This document shows positions 1 through 8,581 of a stretch of DNA of 64,000 nucleotides, piece by piece. The notes beneath the pieces were generated by a model. The model searched no databases, was not told the DNA's origin, and saw only the letters and a program-made list of their open reading frames with translations. Position numbers and translations under genes: made by a program. Positions within the stretch are counted from its first letter, which is position 1; every line of letters begins with the position of its first letter. This DNA is from Nocardioides sp. cx-173 (GTDB taxonomy: Bacteria; Actinomycetota; Actinomycetes; Propionibacteriales; Nocardioidaceae): the NCBI RefSeq assembly GCF_021117365.1, contig NZ_CP088262.1, forward strand, positions 2,499,001 to 2,563,000. The letters are read 5' to 3'.

Positions 1-621
1 CGAGGAGCGCCGCACGATCAGGTCGAGCTCCTCGGGCGCGTAGAACTCCAGGTGCGCGGTGAAGCCGAAGCGGTCGCGCAGCGGCCCCGGCAGGAGCCCG
101 GCACGGGTGGTCGCGCCGACGAGGGTGAACGGCGGGATCTCGAGCGGGATCGCGGTCGCCCCGGGGCCCTTGCCGATGACGACGTCGACTCGGAAGTCCT
201 CCATCGCCATGTAGAGCATCTCCTCGGCGGGCCGCGACATCCGGTGGATCTCGTCGACGAACAGGACGTCGCCCTCGTTGAGTCCGGACAGGATCGCGGC
301 CAGGTCGCCGGCGTGGGTGATCGCGGGCCCGCTGGTCAGCCGCAGCGGCGTCGACATCTCGTGGGCGATGATCATCGCCAGCGTCGTCTTGCCCAGCCCC
401 GGGGGGCCGGACAGCAGGACGTGGTCGGGGGCGCGCTCGCGCTGGCGGGCCGCCTCGAGCACCAGGCCGAGCTGCTCGCGTACGCGGTGCTGGCCGACGA
501 CCTCGTCGAGCGATCGGGGTCGCAGCGCCGCCTCGATCACCCGCTCGTCGCCCTCGGCCTCCGCGGCCGTGAGCGAGCGCAGGTACTGCTCCTCGGCGAC
601 CTCCAGCTCGTCCTCGTGCAC
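1..621 (-). CDS. ruvB: Holliday junction branch migration helicase RuvB (3' part missing)
   Basis: This is the AAA+ motor of the RuvABC complex, which drives branch migration of Holliday junctions in homologous recombination. The gene starts at a GTG just after the ruvA stop codon, and its C-terminal part lies beyond the left edge of the window. The visible part holds the Walker A motif GPPGLGKTT, the Walker B-type motif DEIHR, and the sensor stretch GATTRAG followed by LRDRFG. It is the last gene of ruvC-ruvA-ruvB, with 4 bp separating it from ruvA, so the three are almost certainly co-transcribed. The start was chosen by RuvB homology ([16 protein letters not shown] N terminus). Confidence 0.96.
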   Translation of the reverse strand, partial: MHEDELEVAEEQYLRSLTAAEAEGDERVIEAALRPRSLDEVVGQHRVREQLGLVLEAARQRERAPDHVLLSGPPGLGKTTLAMIIAHEMSTPLRLTSGPAITHAGDLAAILSGLNEGDVLFVDEIHRMSRPAEEMLYMAMEDFRVDVVIGKGPGATAIPLEIPPFTLVGATTRAGLLPGPLRDRFGFTAHLEFYAPEELDLIVRRSS

Positions 622-625
622 CGGC

Positions 626-1222
626 TCAGGCCTTGCTCAGCGAGCGCAGCGCGGCGCGCAGCAGCGCGCCCACATCGGGCAGGTCGCCGGCCTCGGGCGC
701 GACGGTCTCCACCGCCGCATCGGCGTCCTTCGCCGACCAGCCCAGCCCGACCAGGCCCTGGGTGACCTGGTCGCGCCACGGTGCGGCGGCGGCGGCCGGG
801 CTCGCGGACCGAGCGCCGGTGGGGGCGCCGATGCGGTCCTTGAGCTCGAGGATGATCCGCTGCGCGCCCTTCTGGCCGATGCCGGGCACCCGGGTCAGCG
901 TCTTGACGTCGTCGGCGGCGATCGCGCGGCGCAGGTCGTCGGGGCTGAGCACGGCGACCATCGCCTGGGCGACCTTGGGGCCGACTCCGGACGCGGTCTG
1001 CACGAGCTCGAACGTCGACTTCTCGTCATCGTCGGCGAATCCGAACAGCGTGAGCGAGTCCTCGCGCACCACCATGCTGGTCGACAGGGTGGCCTGGTGG
1101 CCCGGGCGCAGCGACGCGAGGGTGCCGGGGGTGCACATCAGCTCCAGGCCGACTCCCCCGACCTCGAGCACGGCGCTGGAGACGGTCAGCGCGGCCACCT
1201 GGCCGCGGACGAAGGCGATCAC
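626..1222 (-). CDS. ruvA: Holliday junction DNA helicase subunit RuvA
   Basis: RuvA is the junction-binding subunit that loads RuvB. The protein is about 198 residues, a normal length. It starts [12 protein letters not shown], the family N terminus, at a GTG that overlaps the ruvC stop by 4 bp (GTGA), so translation is probably coupled. The helix-hairpin-helix stretches are visible ([11 protein letters not shown] and [19 protein letters not shown]). After a linker rich in Ala comes the small C-terminal domain that contacts RuvB. A longer upstream reading frame exists but runs through ruvC in the wrong frame and is not the gene. Confidence 0.96.
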   Translation of the reverse strand: MIAFVRGQVAALTVSSAVLEVGGVGLELMCTPGTLASLRPGHQATLSTSMVVREDSLTLFGFADDDEKSTFELVQTASGVGPKVAQAMVAVLSPDDLRRAIAADDVKTLTRVPGIGQKGAQRIILELKDRIGAPTGARSASPAAAAAPWRDQVTQGLVGLGWSAKDADAAVETVAPEAGDLPDVGALLRAALRSLSKA

Positions 1223-1782
1223 GCTCTGCTCCTGAAGGTGGGGGCGGTGGCCCGTGGGCGGCGGTTGGCGGCCAGCGCCGCGTCGATGCGCGCCTGTGCG
1301 CCGCCGCGCCAGATGTGGGTGATGGCGAGCGCCAGGGCGTCGGCGGCGTCGGCCGGCTTGGGCAGGGTCTCCAGGCGCAGGATCCGGGTGATCATGGCGC
1401 CCACCTGGGCCTTGTCGGCCCGGCCGTTGCCGGACACCGCCGCCTTGACCTCGCTGGGCGTGTGCAGCGCGACCGGCAGGCCGCGCCGGGCCGCGCAGAC
1501 CAGGGCGATGCCGCTCGCCTGCGCCGTACCCATGATCGTGGAGCTGTCGGAGCGCGCGAACACCCGCTCGACGGCGACCGCGTCGGGGCGGTACTCGTCG
1601 AGCCAGGCGTCGATGCCGCGCTCGATGGTGACCAGCCGCTCGGCCACCGGGAGGTCGCTGGAGGTGCGCACGACGTTGACGTCGACCAGGCTCAGCGGAC
1701 GCCCCACGCTGCCCTCGACCACCCCGATGCCGCATCGGGTCAGCCCCGGGTCGATTCCCAGCACCCGCATGGGCCTGCTCAT
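1219..1782 (-). CDS. ruvC: Crossover junction endodeoxyribonuclease RuvC
   Basis: RuvC is the resolvase that cuts Holliday junctions. The protein is 187 residues. The N-terminal motif [13 protein letters not shown] carries the first catalytic Asp. Further acidic residues of the RNase H fold lie in VAVERVF and at the C-terminal [12 protein letters not shown]. It is the first gene of the ruvCAB group and overlaps ruvA by 4 bp. About 110 bp separate it from the palindrome downstream of yebC, so it probably has its own promoter there; I could not assign one. Confidence 0.96.
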   Translation of the reverse strand: MSRPMRVLGIDPGLTRCGIGVVEGSVGRPLSLVDVNVVRTSSDLPVAERLVTIERGIDAWLDEYRPDAVAVERVFARSDSSTIMGTAQASGIALVCAARRGLPVALHTPSEVKAAVSGNGRADKAQVGAMITRILRLETLPKPADAADALALAITHIWRGGAQARIDAALAANRRPRATAPTFRSRA

Positions 1783-1894
1783 CGCGCCGCCTCTCGTCCG
1801 AACACCTGTTCGGAGAACACGCTATCCGCCCACGTCGCGCCCCAGGGTCTCGACACGCCCCCAGACCGCCGACCCGTCGCAAACTCGTCCGATT

Positions 1895-1935
1895 TTCCGC
1901 TGACCCGTCAGAAAGTTTCTGACGGGTCAGCGGAA
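1895..1935. repeat. Perfect palindrome, copy 1, downstream of yebC
   Basis: The arms CCGCTGACCCGTCAGAAA and their exact reverse complement are separated by one base and extended by two TA pairs. They would form a stem of about 20 bp. The same 37-bp core occurs again at 58056-58092. Here it sits 5 bp after the yebC stop codon and can act as its transcription terminator. The short T tract flanking it on the minus strand fits this only weakly. Confidence 0.85.
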
Positions 1936-1940
1936 TGTGG

Positions 1941-2711
1941 TCAGGACTCGTCGTCGAGGGCGGCCATGACGTCGTCGGGGACGTCGAAGTTGGCGAAGAT
2001 GTTCTGGACGTCGTCGAGGTCCTCGAGCACGTCGACCAGGCGGAACATCTTGCCTGCGGCGTCCTTGTCGAGCGCGACCTGCATGTCGGGCACGAACGAG
2101 GCCTCGGCCGAGTCGTAGTCGATGCCGGCGCTCTGGAGCGCGGTACGGACATCGACCAGGTCGGTGGCCTCCGAGATGACCTCGATGGCCTCGCCGAGGT
2201 CGTGGACGTCGTCGGCGCCGGCCTCGAGCGTCGCCTCCAGCACGTCGTCCTCGCTGACCTGACGTCCCTCCTGCTCGCGGGGCACCACGACGACGCCCTT
2301 GCGGTGGAAGAGGAACGACACGGACCCGGGGTCGGCGAGCGAGCCGCCGTTGCGGGTCATGGCGGTGCGGACCTCCATGGCGGCGCGGTTCTTGTTGTCG
2401 GTGAGGCACTCGATGAGCATGGCGACGCCGGAGGGGCCGTAGCCCTCGTACATGATCGTCTGGTAGTCGGCCCCTCCGGTCTCCGCGCCGGAGCCGCGCT
2501 TGACCGCGCGGTCGATGTTGTCGTTGGGGACCGAGGACTTCTTGGCCTTCTGGATGGCGTCGTAGAGCGTCGGGTTGCCGGTCGGGTCACCGCCGCCCAT
2601 GCGGGCCGCGACCTCGATGTTCTTGATCAGCTTGGCGAACATCTTGCCGCGCTTGGCGTCGACGACCGCCTTCTTGTGCTTGGTGGTCGCCCATTTGGAG
2701 TGGCCGGACAT
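1941..2711 (-). CDS. YebC/PmpR-family protein (TACO1-like)
   Basis: This is a 256-residue cytoplasmic protein of the YebC family. Members have been described as transcriptional regulators and, more recently, as translation factors that help ribosomes at proline stretches. The family signature opens the protein: [23 protein letters not shown], here split as [14 protein letters not shown] then [11 protein letters not shown]. The conserved [10 protein letters not shown] motif is also present. It lies 12 bp downstream of pdxT and shares its strand, matching the pdxT-yebC-ruvC order of other Actinobacteria. A palindrome directly after the stop codon may end the transcript. Confidence 0.95.
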   Translation of the reverse strand: MSGHSKWATTKHKKAVVDAKRGKMFAKLIKNIEVAARMGGGDPTGNPTLYDAIQKAKKSSVPNDNIDRAVKRGSGAETGGADYQTIMYEGYGPSGVAMLIECLTDNKNRAAMEVRTAMTRNGGSLADPGSVSFLFHRKGVVVVPREQEGRQVSEDDVLEATLEAGADDVHDLGEAIEVISEATDLVDVRTALQSAGIDYDSAEASFVPDMQVALDKDAAGKMFRLVDVLEDLDDVQNIFANFDVPDDVMAALDDES

Positions 2712-2723
2712 GCGCTCCCTTAC

Positions 2724-3347
2724 CTACGACTGCTTGACGAGATCCACGAAGAGGCTGTGGATGCGGTGGTCCGCCCCGACCTCGGGGTGGAACGACGTGG
2801 CCATCAGGTGACCCTGGCGGACCGCGACGATCCTACCCGCGGCCTCGCCGTGCGTGACCGCGGCGAGCACCTGCACCGTCTCCCCGACCTGCTCGACCCA
2901 GGGCGCGCGGATGAAGAGGGCGTGCACGGGCGAGTCGAGCCCGGCGAACGCCAGGTCCCCCTCGAAGGAGTCGACCTGGCGACCGAAGGCGTTGCGCCGC
3001 ACCGTGATGTCCAGCCCGCCGAGGGTCTCCTGGTCGGCCGTCCCGTCCTCGACCCGCTCGGCGAGCAGGATCATCCCGGCGCAGGTGCCGAAGGCGGGCA
3101 TGCCGCGCTTGATCCGGTCGCGGACCGGCTCGAACAGCTCAAAGGTGCGGGCCAGCTTGGCCATCGTCGTCGACTCGCCCCCAGGGAGCACGAGCGCGTC
3201 GCAGGCCTCCAGCTCGCTGGGGCGACGTACGGCGATCGAGGCGACCCCGAGCGACTCGAGCGCGCGCAGGTGCTCGCGCACGTCGCCCTGCAGGGCGAGG
3301 ACGCCGATCGTGGGGGTGGTCGTGCGGCCGGTCGTGATGCGGGTCAC
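2724..3347 (-). CDS. pdxT: Pyridoxal 5'-phosphate synthase glutaminase subunit PdxT
   Basis: PdxT hydrolyses glutamine and passes ammonia to PdxS for vitamin B6 synthesis. The 207-residue class I amidotransferase shows [13 protein letters not shown], the oxyanion motif LPGGEST, the nucleophile Cys in FGTCAGMI, and the His-Glu pair in SFHPEVG. The partner gene pdxS is on the same strand but lies 3.5 kb upstream. The two are separated here by a five-gene SipW-type secretion cassette, whereas they are usually adjacent or nearly so. Confidence 0.96.
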   Translation of the reverse strand: MTRITTGRTTTPTIGVLALQGDVREHLRALESLGVASIAVRRPSELEACDALVLPGGESTTMAKLARTFELFEPVRDRIKRGMPAFGTCAGMILLAERVEDGTADQETLGGLDITVRRNAFGRQVDSFEGDLAFAGLDSPVHALFIRAPWVEQVGETVQVLAAVTHGEAAGRIVAVRQGHLMATSFHPEVGADHRIHSLFVDLVKQS

Positions 3348-3407
3348 GCCGTCAGTCTAGGAACGCCTGGCCGTTGCCTTGCGTGGGGCCACGCTCGGAC
3401 CACTCTG

Positions 3408-4481
3408 CTAGAGGCAGGTGGGCGCTTCGTTCTTGTTCTTGCCCACCTTGAACTGCTTGGTTCTTGCTGGACCTTTCCAGGCTGACCGAACGGTCATCTC
3501 CGGGGTGACGGTGACCGTGACCGTGACGTTGCTGAGCTCACTTGGAGTGAAGGTGATAGCCACGGACTTGGTCCCTCCGACTGTTCCGACTGTCCCCGGC
3601 GTCGCCTTGGAAGTGGACACGGTGACGACGTACGTCGTCGCAGGGGAGCTCACTCCTAACCAGGTCAAGGTCACGATGCGACTATCCTTGGTGCCGCCGA
3701 CCGCGCACTGCAGCGTTGGCGGCTGAGGGACCCTGTAGGCGTTGGTGCTCGCGGTCACGGCCACACTGTCGGTCCACGCGGCCAGCGTGTCGGTCGCGCG
3801 CGGCGTGAGGGTGGCGGCGCTCAACAAGACGACCAGCAGCCCGAACATCACCATGGAGGAGCGTGCGGATCCGGCGGCCGGGTCTGCGGGCGGGGCCGCC
3901 GACGGCAGTGCTCGGCGCCGTCCGGGTGTCGGCGCAGGCGCGGAGCCGTGACCATGGGCGTCTTCCGCCGGGTCGGGACGGCGCGGGCCGCGTGGGCCGC
4001 GTGTGCGGGCGAGCAGGACCAGGAGCACGCCGCCGACCAGCAGCCCGGCCAGGAATACGCCGACGGTGCCGGAAAGCCACCCGGCGACGTAGCCTGCCTT
4101 CGGCACGGAGAACAGCAGCCGGTCAGCCTCTTCGACCGTGTAGGTCTCGGCGTCGGGCTCCTCGTTGGCGTCGCCGCGCAGCACGAGCACGGTGCCGGCG
4201 TCGGCGGGCTCGGCCGAGACCACGCGGTGCGTGACCCGGACGCCGCGGCTGGTCAAGACCGACACGATGTCTCCGGGGCGGAGCTCGGCTGCCGGGACGC
4301 TGCGCGCGATGCCGAGGTCGCCGGTCTCGACCGCGGGTGCCATCGAGCCGGAGCGGAACACGAGCGGGGTGACCCCGAGCACCGCGGCCGCCACGGCCAG
4401 CAGGATGCTCCCCACGCCGAGCAGTGCGCCCGCTGTCAGGAGCCACTCGCGCAACCGGTGCCGCCGGCGAGCCCCGGTCAT
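3408..4481 (-). CDS. SipW-type signal peptidase I fused to an exported-protein domain
   Basis: This is a membrane signal peptidase of the archaeal/ER (Ser-His) type with an unusual C-terminal extension, 357 residues from the ATG that overlaps the upstream stop (ATGA). A membrane segment lies at about 14-40. The catalytic Ser46 is in RSGSMAPAVETGD, His85 is in THRVV, and the acidic residue is in RGDANEEPD. A second membrane segment lies at about 130-160. After a Pro/Ala linker, about 209-239 form a second signal-like hydrophobic segment ending LAAWTDSVAV. This resembles the AYWTD/AFWTD cleavage region of the neighbouring exported proteins. Residues 245-357 form a Thr/Val-rich beta domain, possibly Fn3-like. 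Protease and apparent substrate are thus joined in one polypeptide. Confidence 0.85.
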   Translation of the reverse strand: MTGARRRHRLREWLLTAGALLGVGSILLAVAAAVLGVTPLVFRSGSMAPAVETGDLGIARSVPAAELRPGDIVSVLTSRGVRVTHRVVSAEPADAGTVLVLRGDANEEPDAETYTVEEADRLLFSVPKAGYVAGWLSGTVGVFLAGLLVGGVLLVLLARTRGPRGPRRPDPAEDAHGHGSAPAPTPGRRRALPSAAPPADPAAGSARSSMVMFGLLVVLLSAATLTPRATDTLAAWTDSVAVTASTNAYRVPQPPTLQCAVGGTKDSRIVTLTWLGVSSPATTYVVTVSTSKATPGTVGTVGGTKSVAITFTPSELSNVTVTVTVTPEMTVRSAWKGPARTKQFKVGKNKNEAPTCL

Positions 4482-5095
4482 GCCAGGTCGGAGGTGCCGA
4501 GGAACGTCAGTGTCGCGGTCGCAGTCTTGCCCTGCAGTGCCGTCGGCGCGCTGAGCGAGAACGTGACCTGGAAGCACAGCGCATCCGTGCCCGGGGACGC
4601 CGGGACCGGGCCGCGCTTGGCCGCAGTGGTGATCAGCTGAGTGGTGGTCGTGGTGGTGAGCACCGCGTTGTAGATCGAGGTGCCGCCGGTGCAGGTGGCA
4701 CCCGACTTGGTGCCTCCTGCCCGGATCGTCAGCGTCAAGTGCGGCGCCATGGCCGCGGCGTCGGTGCCGGAGAGCCCGCCGGTGAGCGAGTACTTCATCG
4801 CGACGTTGCCGACGTTCTGCACGGTGAGGACCTCCGCCGAGGTCGCGCCGGGCACCATCGTGGGCATCGCGAGGGTGGTGGAGGCGTAGGGGTCGCCGCC
4901 GCTGACCGACATGTCCAGGGTGCCGCCGGTGAAGCTCGCCCCGGAGATCACGACGCTGTCGGTCCAGAACGCGAGGGTGCCCATGCCCAGCGGGAGCGTG
5001 AGCACCCCGAGCGAGAGCACCGCACGCAGTCGCACGGACGCCCGGGCCCGTCGCAGCAGGCCGGGCCGTCGCGACGCGTGCGAGCCGGCGCTCAC
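4478..5095 (-). CDS. Exported protein with SipW-type alternate signal peptide
   Basis: This 205-residue protein is predicted to be exported and processed by the adjacent SipW-type peptidases. The N terminus has Arg residues, the hydrophobic run LRAVLSLGVLTLPLG, and then GTLAFWTDSVVISG, the alternate signal-peptide signature. The mature part resembles the camelysin/TasA-type beta-sandwich: TGGTLDMSVSGGDP near the start, VPGATSAEVLTVQNVGNVAMKY in the middle, and many Thr residues. The start is a GTG that overlaps the preceding gene's stop codon. The stop overlaps the next start (ATGA). Its role may be as a surface or matrix filament subunit, but this is inferred only from the family. Confidence 0.8.
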   Translation of the reverse strand: MSAGSHASRRPGLLRRARASVRLRAVLSLGVLTLPLGMGTLAFWTDSVVISGASFTGGTLDMSVSGGDPYASTTLAMPTMVPGATSAEVLTVQNVGNVAMKYSLTGGLSGTDAAAMAPHLTLTIRAGGTKSGATCTGGTSIYNAVLTTTTTTQLITTAAKRGPVPASPGTDALCFQVTFSLSAPTALQGKTATATLTFLGTSDLA

Positions 5096-5589
5096 CTCCG
5101 CTCCTCCGTCAGCCGCAGCTTCACGACGAAGCGCATGGAGCGCTGTGCGTCGACGGCCGTCGCGGAGGGCCACATCCGGATTCGGATGATCACCGGCACG
5201 ACCTCGCCGGCGCGGACGCGCAGGTTGCCCACGCCAGTCCTGCCCGCAAAGGTGATCCGCCGCCACCGGCCGTCGACGCGCAGGAACATCCGCAGCGCGC
5301 CACGACTCAGCCAGGCCGTCCGGTCGAAGACCCTGACCGCCACCGACAGCCGGGCGTCCTCCCCGCTCTGGTTGCGGGCGAAGAACCTGCGGGTGCGGAC
5401 GTCACCGGGAACCCAGCGGGTCGACGTGGCGAAGATCGGACGGGTCAGGTGCTCGGTCCAGACCCGGCCCTCGCGGCTGACGGCGAGGTCGGCCCACATG
5501 CGAGTCGGTGCCGCCTGCGCCGGAGCACTCACGAGGATCAGCCCGGCGAGCAGCGAGCCCGCCACCAGCACCGCCAGCCGCCCGGTCAC
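5092..5589 (-). CDS. Secreted protein of unknown function in the SipW cassette
   Basis: This 165-residue protein has an ordinary Sec signal peptide (LAVLVAGSLLAGLILVSAPAQA, cleavage near AQA-AP) rather than the SipW type. The mature part is a probable beta-rich domain without a motif I recognise; it contains WVPGDVRTRRFFARNQSG, a stretch seen in accessory proteins of TasA-like operons. It overlaps the sipW gene upstream and the exported-protein gene downstream by 4 bp each. It is therefore translated as part of the cassette and may help assemble or anchor the exported subunits. Confidence 0.75.
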   Translation of the reverse strand: MTGRLAVLVAGSLLAGLILVSAPAQAAPTRMWADLAVSREGRVWTEHLTRPIFATSTRWVPGDVRTRRFFARNQSGEDARLSVAVRVFDRTAWLSRGALRMFLRVDGRWRRITFAGRTGVGNLRVRAGEVVPVIIRIRMWPSATAVDAQRSMRFVVKLRLTEERR

Positions 5590-6158
5590 GCCGTCACGTC
5601 CGCGGTTTGCTCATGCTGAGCTGTCCTTCGGCTGTCGCGGCGGGCCCCACGGAACATCGAGAGCGCATAGCCCGCCAGCCCCACCACCGCTGCGATCGTG
5701 AGGAGCTCACGCTGCTGACCCGAGACGAGCGAGGTCGCGTGACCGAGGAGCGGCACGGTGTACCACTCGCGGCCCTGGACCTGGACGGGCAGCACCCAGC
5801 CTTGGTCGGCCGCGTCGTTGGCGTCGCCCTGGGTCCGCCACCGGGGCTCGCCCGTGGCGTCGATGCCCGTGGCGATCACGCGGTGCGTCACGACCTGGGA
5901 CTCGCCCGAGACGATCTGGTAGGTGATGACGTCGCCGATCGCGATCGCGCCCGGCTCGACCGGCTTGGTGACCACCAGCGTGCCGGGCGGCAGCTCGGGA
6001 CGCATCGACCCGGTCTCCACGACGTACGGCGTGCCGCCACCCACCCGCGGGACGATGAGTCCTGCGAGCAGGGCGGCACCGAAGGCGAGGATGACCAGCC
6101 ACGACAACACCAGGCCCACCCACCGGACGGGTCCGGGCACTCGCCACCGAGATCTCAT
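5586..6158 (-). CDS. sipW: Signal peptidase I, SipW type
   Basis: This is a 190-residue membrane signal peptidase. An N-terminal membrane segment lies at about 12-36 and a C-terminal one at about 150-170. The catalytic Ser51 lies in VETGSMRPELPPGT and His92 in VVTHRVI, replacing the Lys of the usual bacterial enzyme. The acidic residue lies in TQGDANDAAD. This is the pattern of Bacillus SipW, which cleaves the biofilm protein TasA. Its likely substrates are the alternate-signal proteins at 6189-6743 and 4478-5095. It overlaps the next gene by 4 bp. A second, fused peptidase of this type is encoded at the end of the same operon. Confidence 0.9.
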   Translation of the reverse strand: MRSRWRVPGPVRWVGLVLSWLVILAFGAALLAGLIVPRVGGGTPYVVETGSMRPELPPGTLVVTKPVEPGAIAIGDVITYQIVSGESQVVTHRVIATGIDATGEPRWRTQGDANDAADQGWVLPVQVQGREWYTVPLLGHATSLVSGQQRELLTIAAVVGLAGYALSMFRGARRDSRRTAQHEQTADVTA

Positions 6159-6188
6159 GCTGAGGCTCCTTGCTCGAACGGCTGCGAG

Positions 6189-6743
6189 CTAGGGGGTGAC
6201 GGTGACGTCGTTGACCTGGGTCGCCGTGACGACGAAGTCGGGGATGACCTCGGTCTTCGCGCCGTTGGTGCTGTTGTCCTCGGTGCCGAACGGGAAGTCG
6301 ACGACGACCACGGTCTGCAGGTTCTTGGCGTTGTCGGCGCTGGTGATCCGCGTGACCGCTTGGGTGCCGACCTTGAAGCTGGACGTCAGCGAGATCGCGG
6401 GCGCGAGGTCGCCGCTGTCGTTGAACGGGTTCGTCACCGACAGAGTGGCGGCGAGGTTGTCACCGGTGGCGGTGATCTGCGAGGTGCAGGTCTGGGTCGC
6501 CTTGTCTCCGGGGACGAGCCGGACATTTGCGATGCCGGCCTGGGTGATGGCGGTCTGCGTCGTCGCACCTGTGTGCTCGAGCGTCCAGGTGCAGGTGGGG
6601 TTGACGAGGGAGAGCGTGCCACCGGTGATGGTGCCACCGGGCGACGTGCTGGTGTCGGTCCAGTACGCCAGCGTGCCGGCGCCGCCGAGCAGGATCGAGC
6701 CGGCAGCCGCGGCGGCGAGTGCGCCCTTGGTGGTCTTCTTCAT
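6189..6743 (-). CDS. Alternate-type signal peptide exported protein (SipW substrate)
   Basis: This is a 184-residue exported protein and the first gene of the cassette. The N terminus MKKTTKGALAAAAAGSILLG followed by GAGTLAYWTDTS is the actinobacterial alternate signal peptide. The mature part starts GGTITGGTLSLVNP. Only two Cys residues are present, about 50 residues apart, and could form a disulfide. The upstream 146 bp to pdxS hold the likely promoter and a 5'-leader hairpin with a 6-bp stem (6777-6794, arms GCTCCC/GGGAGC on the plus strand). The start was chosen at the ATG preceding the basic signal-peptide end; a longer frame upstream runs antisense-like through pdxS and is not coding. 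Confidence 0.85.
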   Translation of the reverse strand: MKKTTKGALAAAAAGSILLGGAGTLAYWTDTSTSPGGTITGGTLSLVNPTCTWTLEHTGATTQTAITQAGIANVRLVPGDKATQTCTSQITATGDNLAATLSVTNPFNDSGDLAPAISLTSSFKVGTQAVTRITSADNAKNLQTVVVVDFPFGTEDNSTNGAKTEVIPDFVVTATQVNDVTVTP

Positions 6744-6889
6744 GGTGGTGTCCCCAGCTCTCGGGGAACCCTGACGGCTCCCTCGTCTGGGAGCGTGCAC
6801 CCTGAGAGGGCTCTTACTCGCCGGATTACCAGTTCGTGGCGGGCATGTGTACGACTTGTGGCCGGGACGCCCCGAATGAGGCCGTGCGG

Positions 6890-7807
6890 TTACCAGCCGC
6901 GCTCGGCGAGGCGGTGCGGCTGCGGGATCTCCTCGACGTTGATTCCGACCATCGCCTCGCCCAGCCCGCGGCTGACCTTGGCGACGACGTCCGGGTCGTC
7001 GTAGAAGGTGGTGGCCTTGACGATCGCCTCCGCGCGCTGGGCGGGGTTGCCGGACTTGAAGATCCCCGAGCCGACGAACACGCCCTCGGCGCCGAGCTGC
7101 ATCATCATCGCCGCGTCGGCCGGGGTGGCGATGCCGCCGGCGGTGAACAGCACGACGGGCAGCTTGCCGCTCACGGCGACCTCCGCGACCAGCTCGTACG
7201 GCGCCTGCAGCTCCTTCGCGGCGACGTACAGCTCGTCCTCGGCCATCGAGCCGAGGCGGCGGATCTCCTGGCGGATGGTGCGCATGTGGGTGACCGCGTT
7301 GGAGACGTCGCCGGTGCCGGCCTCGCCCTTGGAGCGGATCATCGCGGCGCCCTCGGTGATGCGGCGCAGCGCCTCGCCCAGGTTGGTGGCCCCGCACACG
7401 AACGGCGCGGTGAACCTCCACTTGTCGATGTGGTTGGCGTAGTCGGCCGGGGTCAGCACCTCGGACTCGTCGATGTAGTCGACGCCCAGGCTCTGCAGGA
7501 CCTGCGCCTCGGCGAAGTGGCCGATGCGGGCCTTGGCCATCACCGGGATGGAGACGGTCTCGATGATCGACTCGATCATGTCCGGGTCGCTCATGCGGCT
7601 GACGCCGCCCTGCGCGCGGATGTCGGCCGGCACGCGCTCGAGCGCCATCACGGCGACGGCGCCGGCGTCCTCGGCGATCTTGGCCTGCTCGGCGGTGACG
7701 ACGTCCATGATCACGCCACCCTTGAGCATCTCGGCCATGCCGCGTTTGACGCGCGTCGTGCCCCGTCCGTCGGCGCTCTCGGACGGGGTGGGGGTGCTGT
7801 CGGCCAT
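6890..7807 (-). CDS. pdxS: Pyridoxal 5'-phosphate synthase lyase subunit PdxS
   Basis: PdxS condenses ribose 5-phosphate, glyceraldehyde 3-phosphate and ammonia to give PLP, working in a 24-mer with PdxT. The protein is 305 residues and nearly invariant in sequence: [16 protein letters not shown], the Lys of [11 protein letters not shown], and the C-terminal [15 protein letters not shown]. It follows pgsA by 19 bp on the same strand. The sequence after its stop is occupied by the SipW cassette rather than by pdxT. Confidence 0.97.
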   Translation of the reverse strand: MADSTPTPSESADGRGTTRVKRGMAEMLKGGVIMDVVTAEQAKIAEDAGAVAVMALERVPADIRAQGGVSRMSDPDMIESIIETVSIPVMAKARIGHFAEAQVLQSLGVDYIDESEVLTPADYANHIDKWRFTAPFVCGATNLGEALRRITEGAAMIRSKGEAGTGDVSNAVTHMRTIRQEIRRLGSMAEDELYVAAKELQAPYELVAEVAVSGKLPVVLFTAGGIATPADAAMMMQLGAEGVFVGSGIFKSGNPAQRAEAIVKATTFYDDPDVVAKVSRGLGEAMVGINVEEIPQPHRLAERGW

Positions 7808-7826
7808 GACGAAAGTCTACTCGCCG

Positions 7827-8450
7827 TCAGGTCAGGCTGTTGTCGCCGTCCAGCGCCTGGCGGCGCACCTTCAGGACCCGGAAGACCACCGTGTAGGTGC
7901 TGGCCGCGGCCAGCGCCCACAGGGTGACGTAGATGAGGATCGGCAGGTCGAAGATCGCGCCGAGCCCGGTCATCACCAGGATCGACACCAGCCGGTCGGC
8001 CCGCTCGGCCAGGCCGCCGCGCGCGTCCCAGCCCAGCGACTCGGCGCGGGCTCGCGCGTAGGAGGTCACCGAGCCCATCACCAGGCAGTAGAGGGTGAGG
8101 CACAGGTAGAGGTAGTGGTCGCCGGGGCCCGCGAAGTAGAGCGCGAGACCGCCGAAGATCGCGCCGTCGCCAATGCGGTCGAGCGTGGAGTCCCAGAACG
8201 CGCCGAACTTCGAGGTCTTGCCGCTCTTGCGGGCCATCTGGCCGTCGACGAGGTCGCTGAACACGAACGCGGTGATGAACAGGACCCCGATGAGCAGCTC
8301 GCCCTGCGGGAAGAAGATCAGCGCACCCGCCGAGACGCCGAGCGTCCCCACGAGCGTCACCGTGTCCGGGCTGATGCCCAGGCGCAGGAAGAGGTTGACG
8401 AACGGCGCCAGCATGACGTTCTGCCAGAACGACTTGAACCTCTCGAGCAT
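7827..8450 (-). CDS. pgsA: CDP-alcohol phosphatidyltransferase, probably phosphatidylinositol phosphate synthase
   Basis: This is an integral membrane enzyme of 207 residues that transfers a phosphatidyl group from CDP-diacylglycerol. The family motif is complete: DLVDGQMARKSG, then FGAFWDSTLDRIGD, giving D-x2-D-G-x2-A-R-x8-G-x3-D-x3-D. Several membrane helices follow. In Actinobacteria the gene in this position, next to the HIT gene and pdxS, is PIP synthase, the first step to phosphatidylinositol and its mannosides. That assignment comes from context. The usual neighbours patA and pimA are not present between it and pdxS. Confidence 0.88.
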   Translation of the reverse strand: MLERFKSFWQNVMLAPFVNLFLRLGISPDTVTLVGTLGVSAGALIFFPQGELLIGVLFITAFVFSDLVDGQMARKSGKTSKFGAFWDSTLDRIGDGAIFGGLALYFAGPGDHYLYLCLTLYCLVMGSVTSYARARAESLGWDARGGLAERADRLVSILVMTGLGAIFDLPILIYVTLWALAAASTYTVVFRVLKVRRQALDGDNSLT

Positions 8451-8581
8451 GCGGGGAGGCTATCGGCTGTCGCGGTGCCGGCCACAACCCGCGCAGCCGC
8501 AGGAGGGCTACAGTCACCAGCAGGGGCCGCCCAGGCAACCCATATCGAGAGACTCACCGAGAAGAAGAAGCGCTGACCCGG

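Noticed and set aside
6834..6889. c-di-GMP or other riboswitch in the 5' region of the SipW cassette
   Set aside because: A simple hairpin is present, but none of the conserved loops of known riboswitches could be placed.
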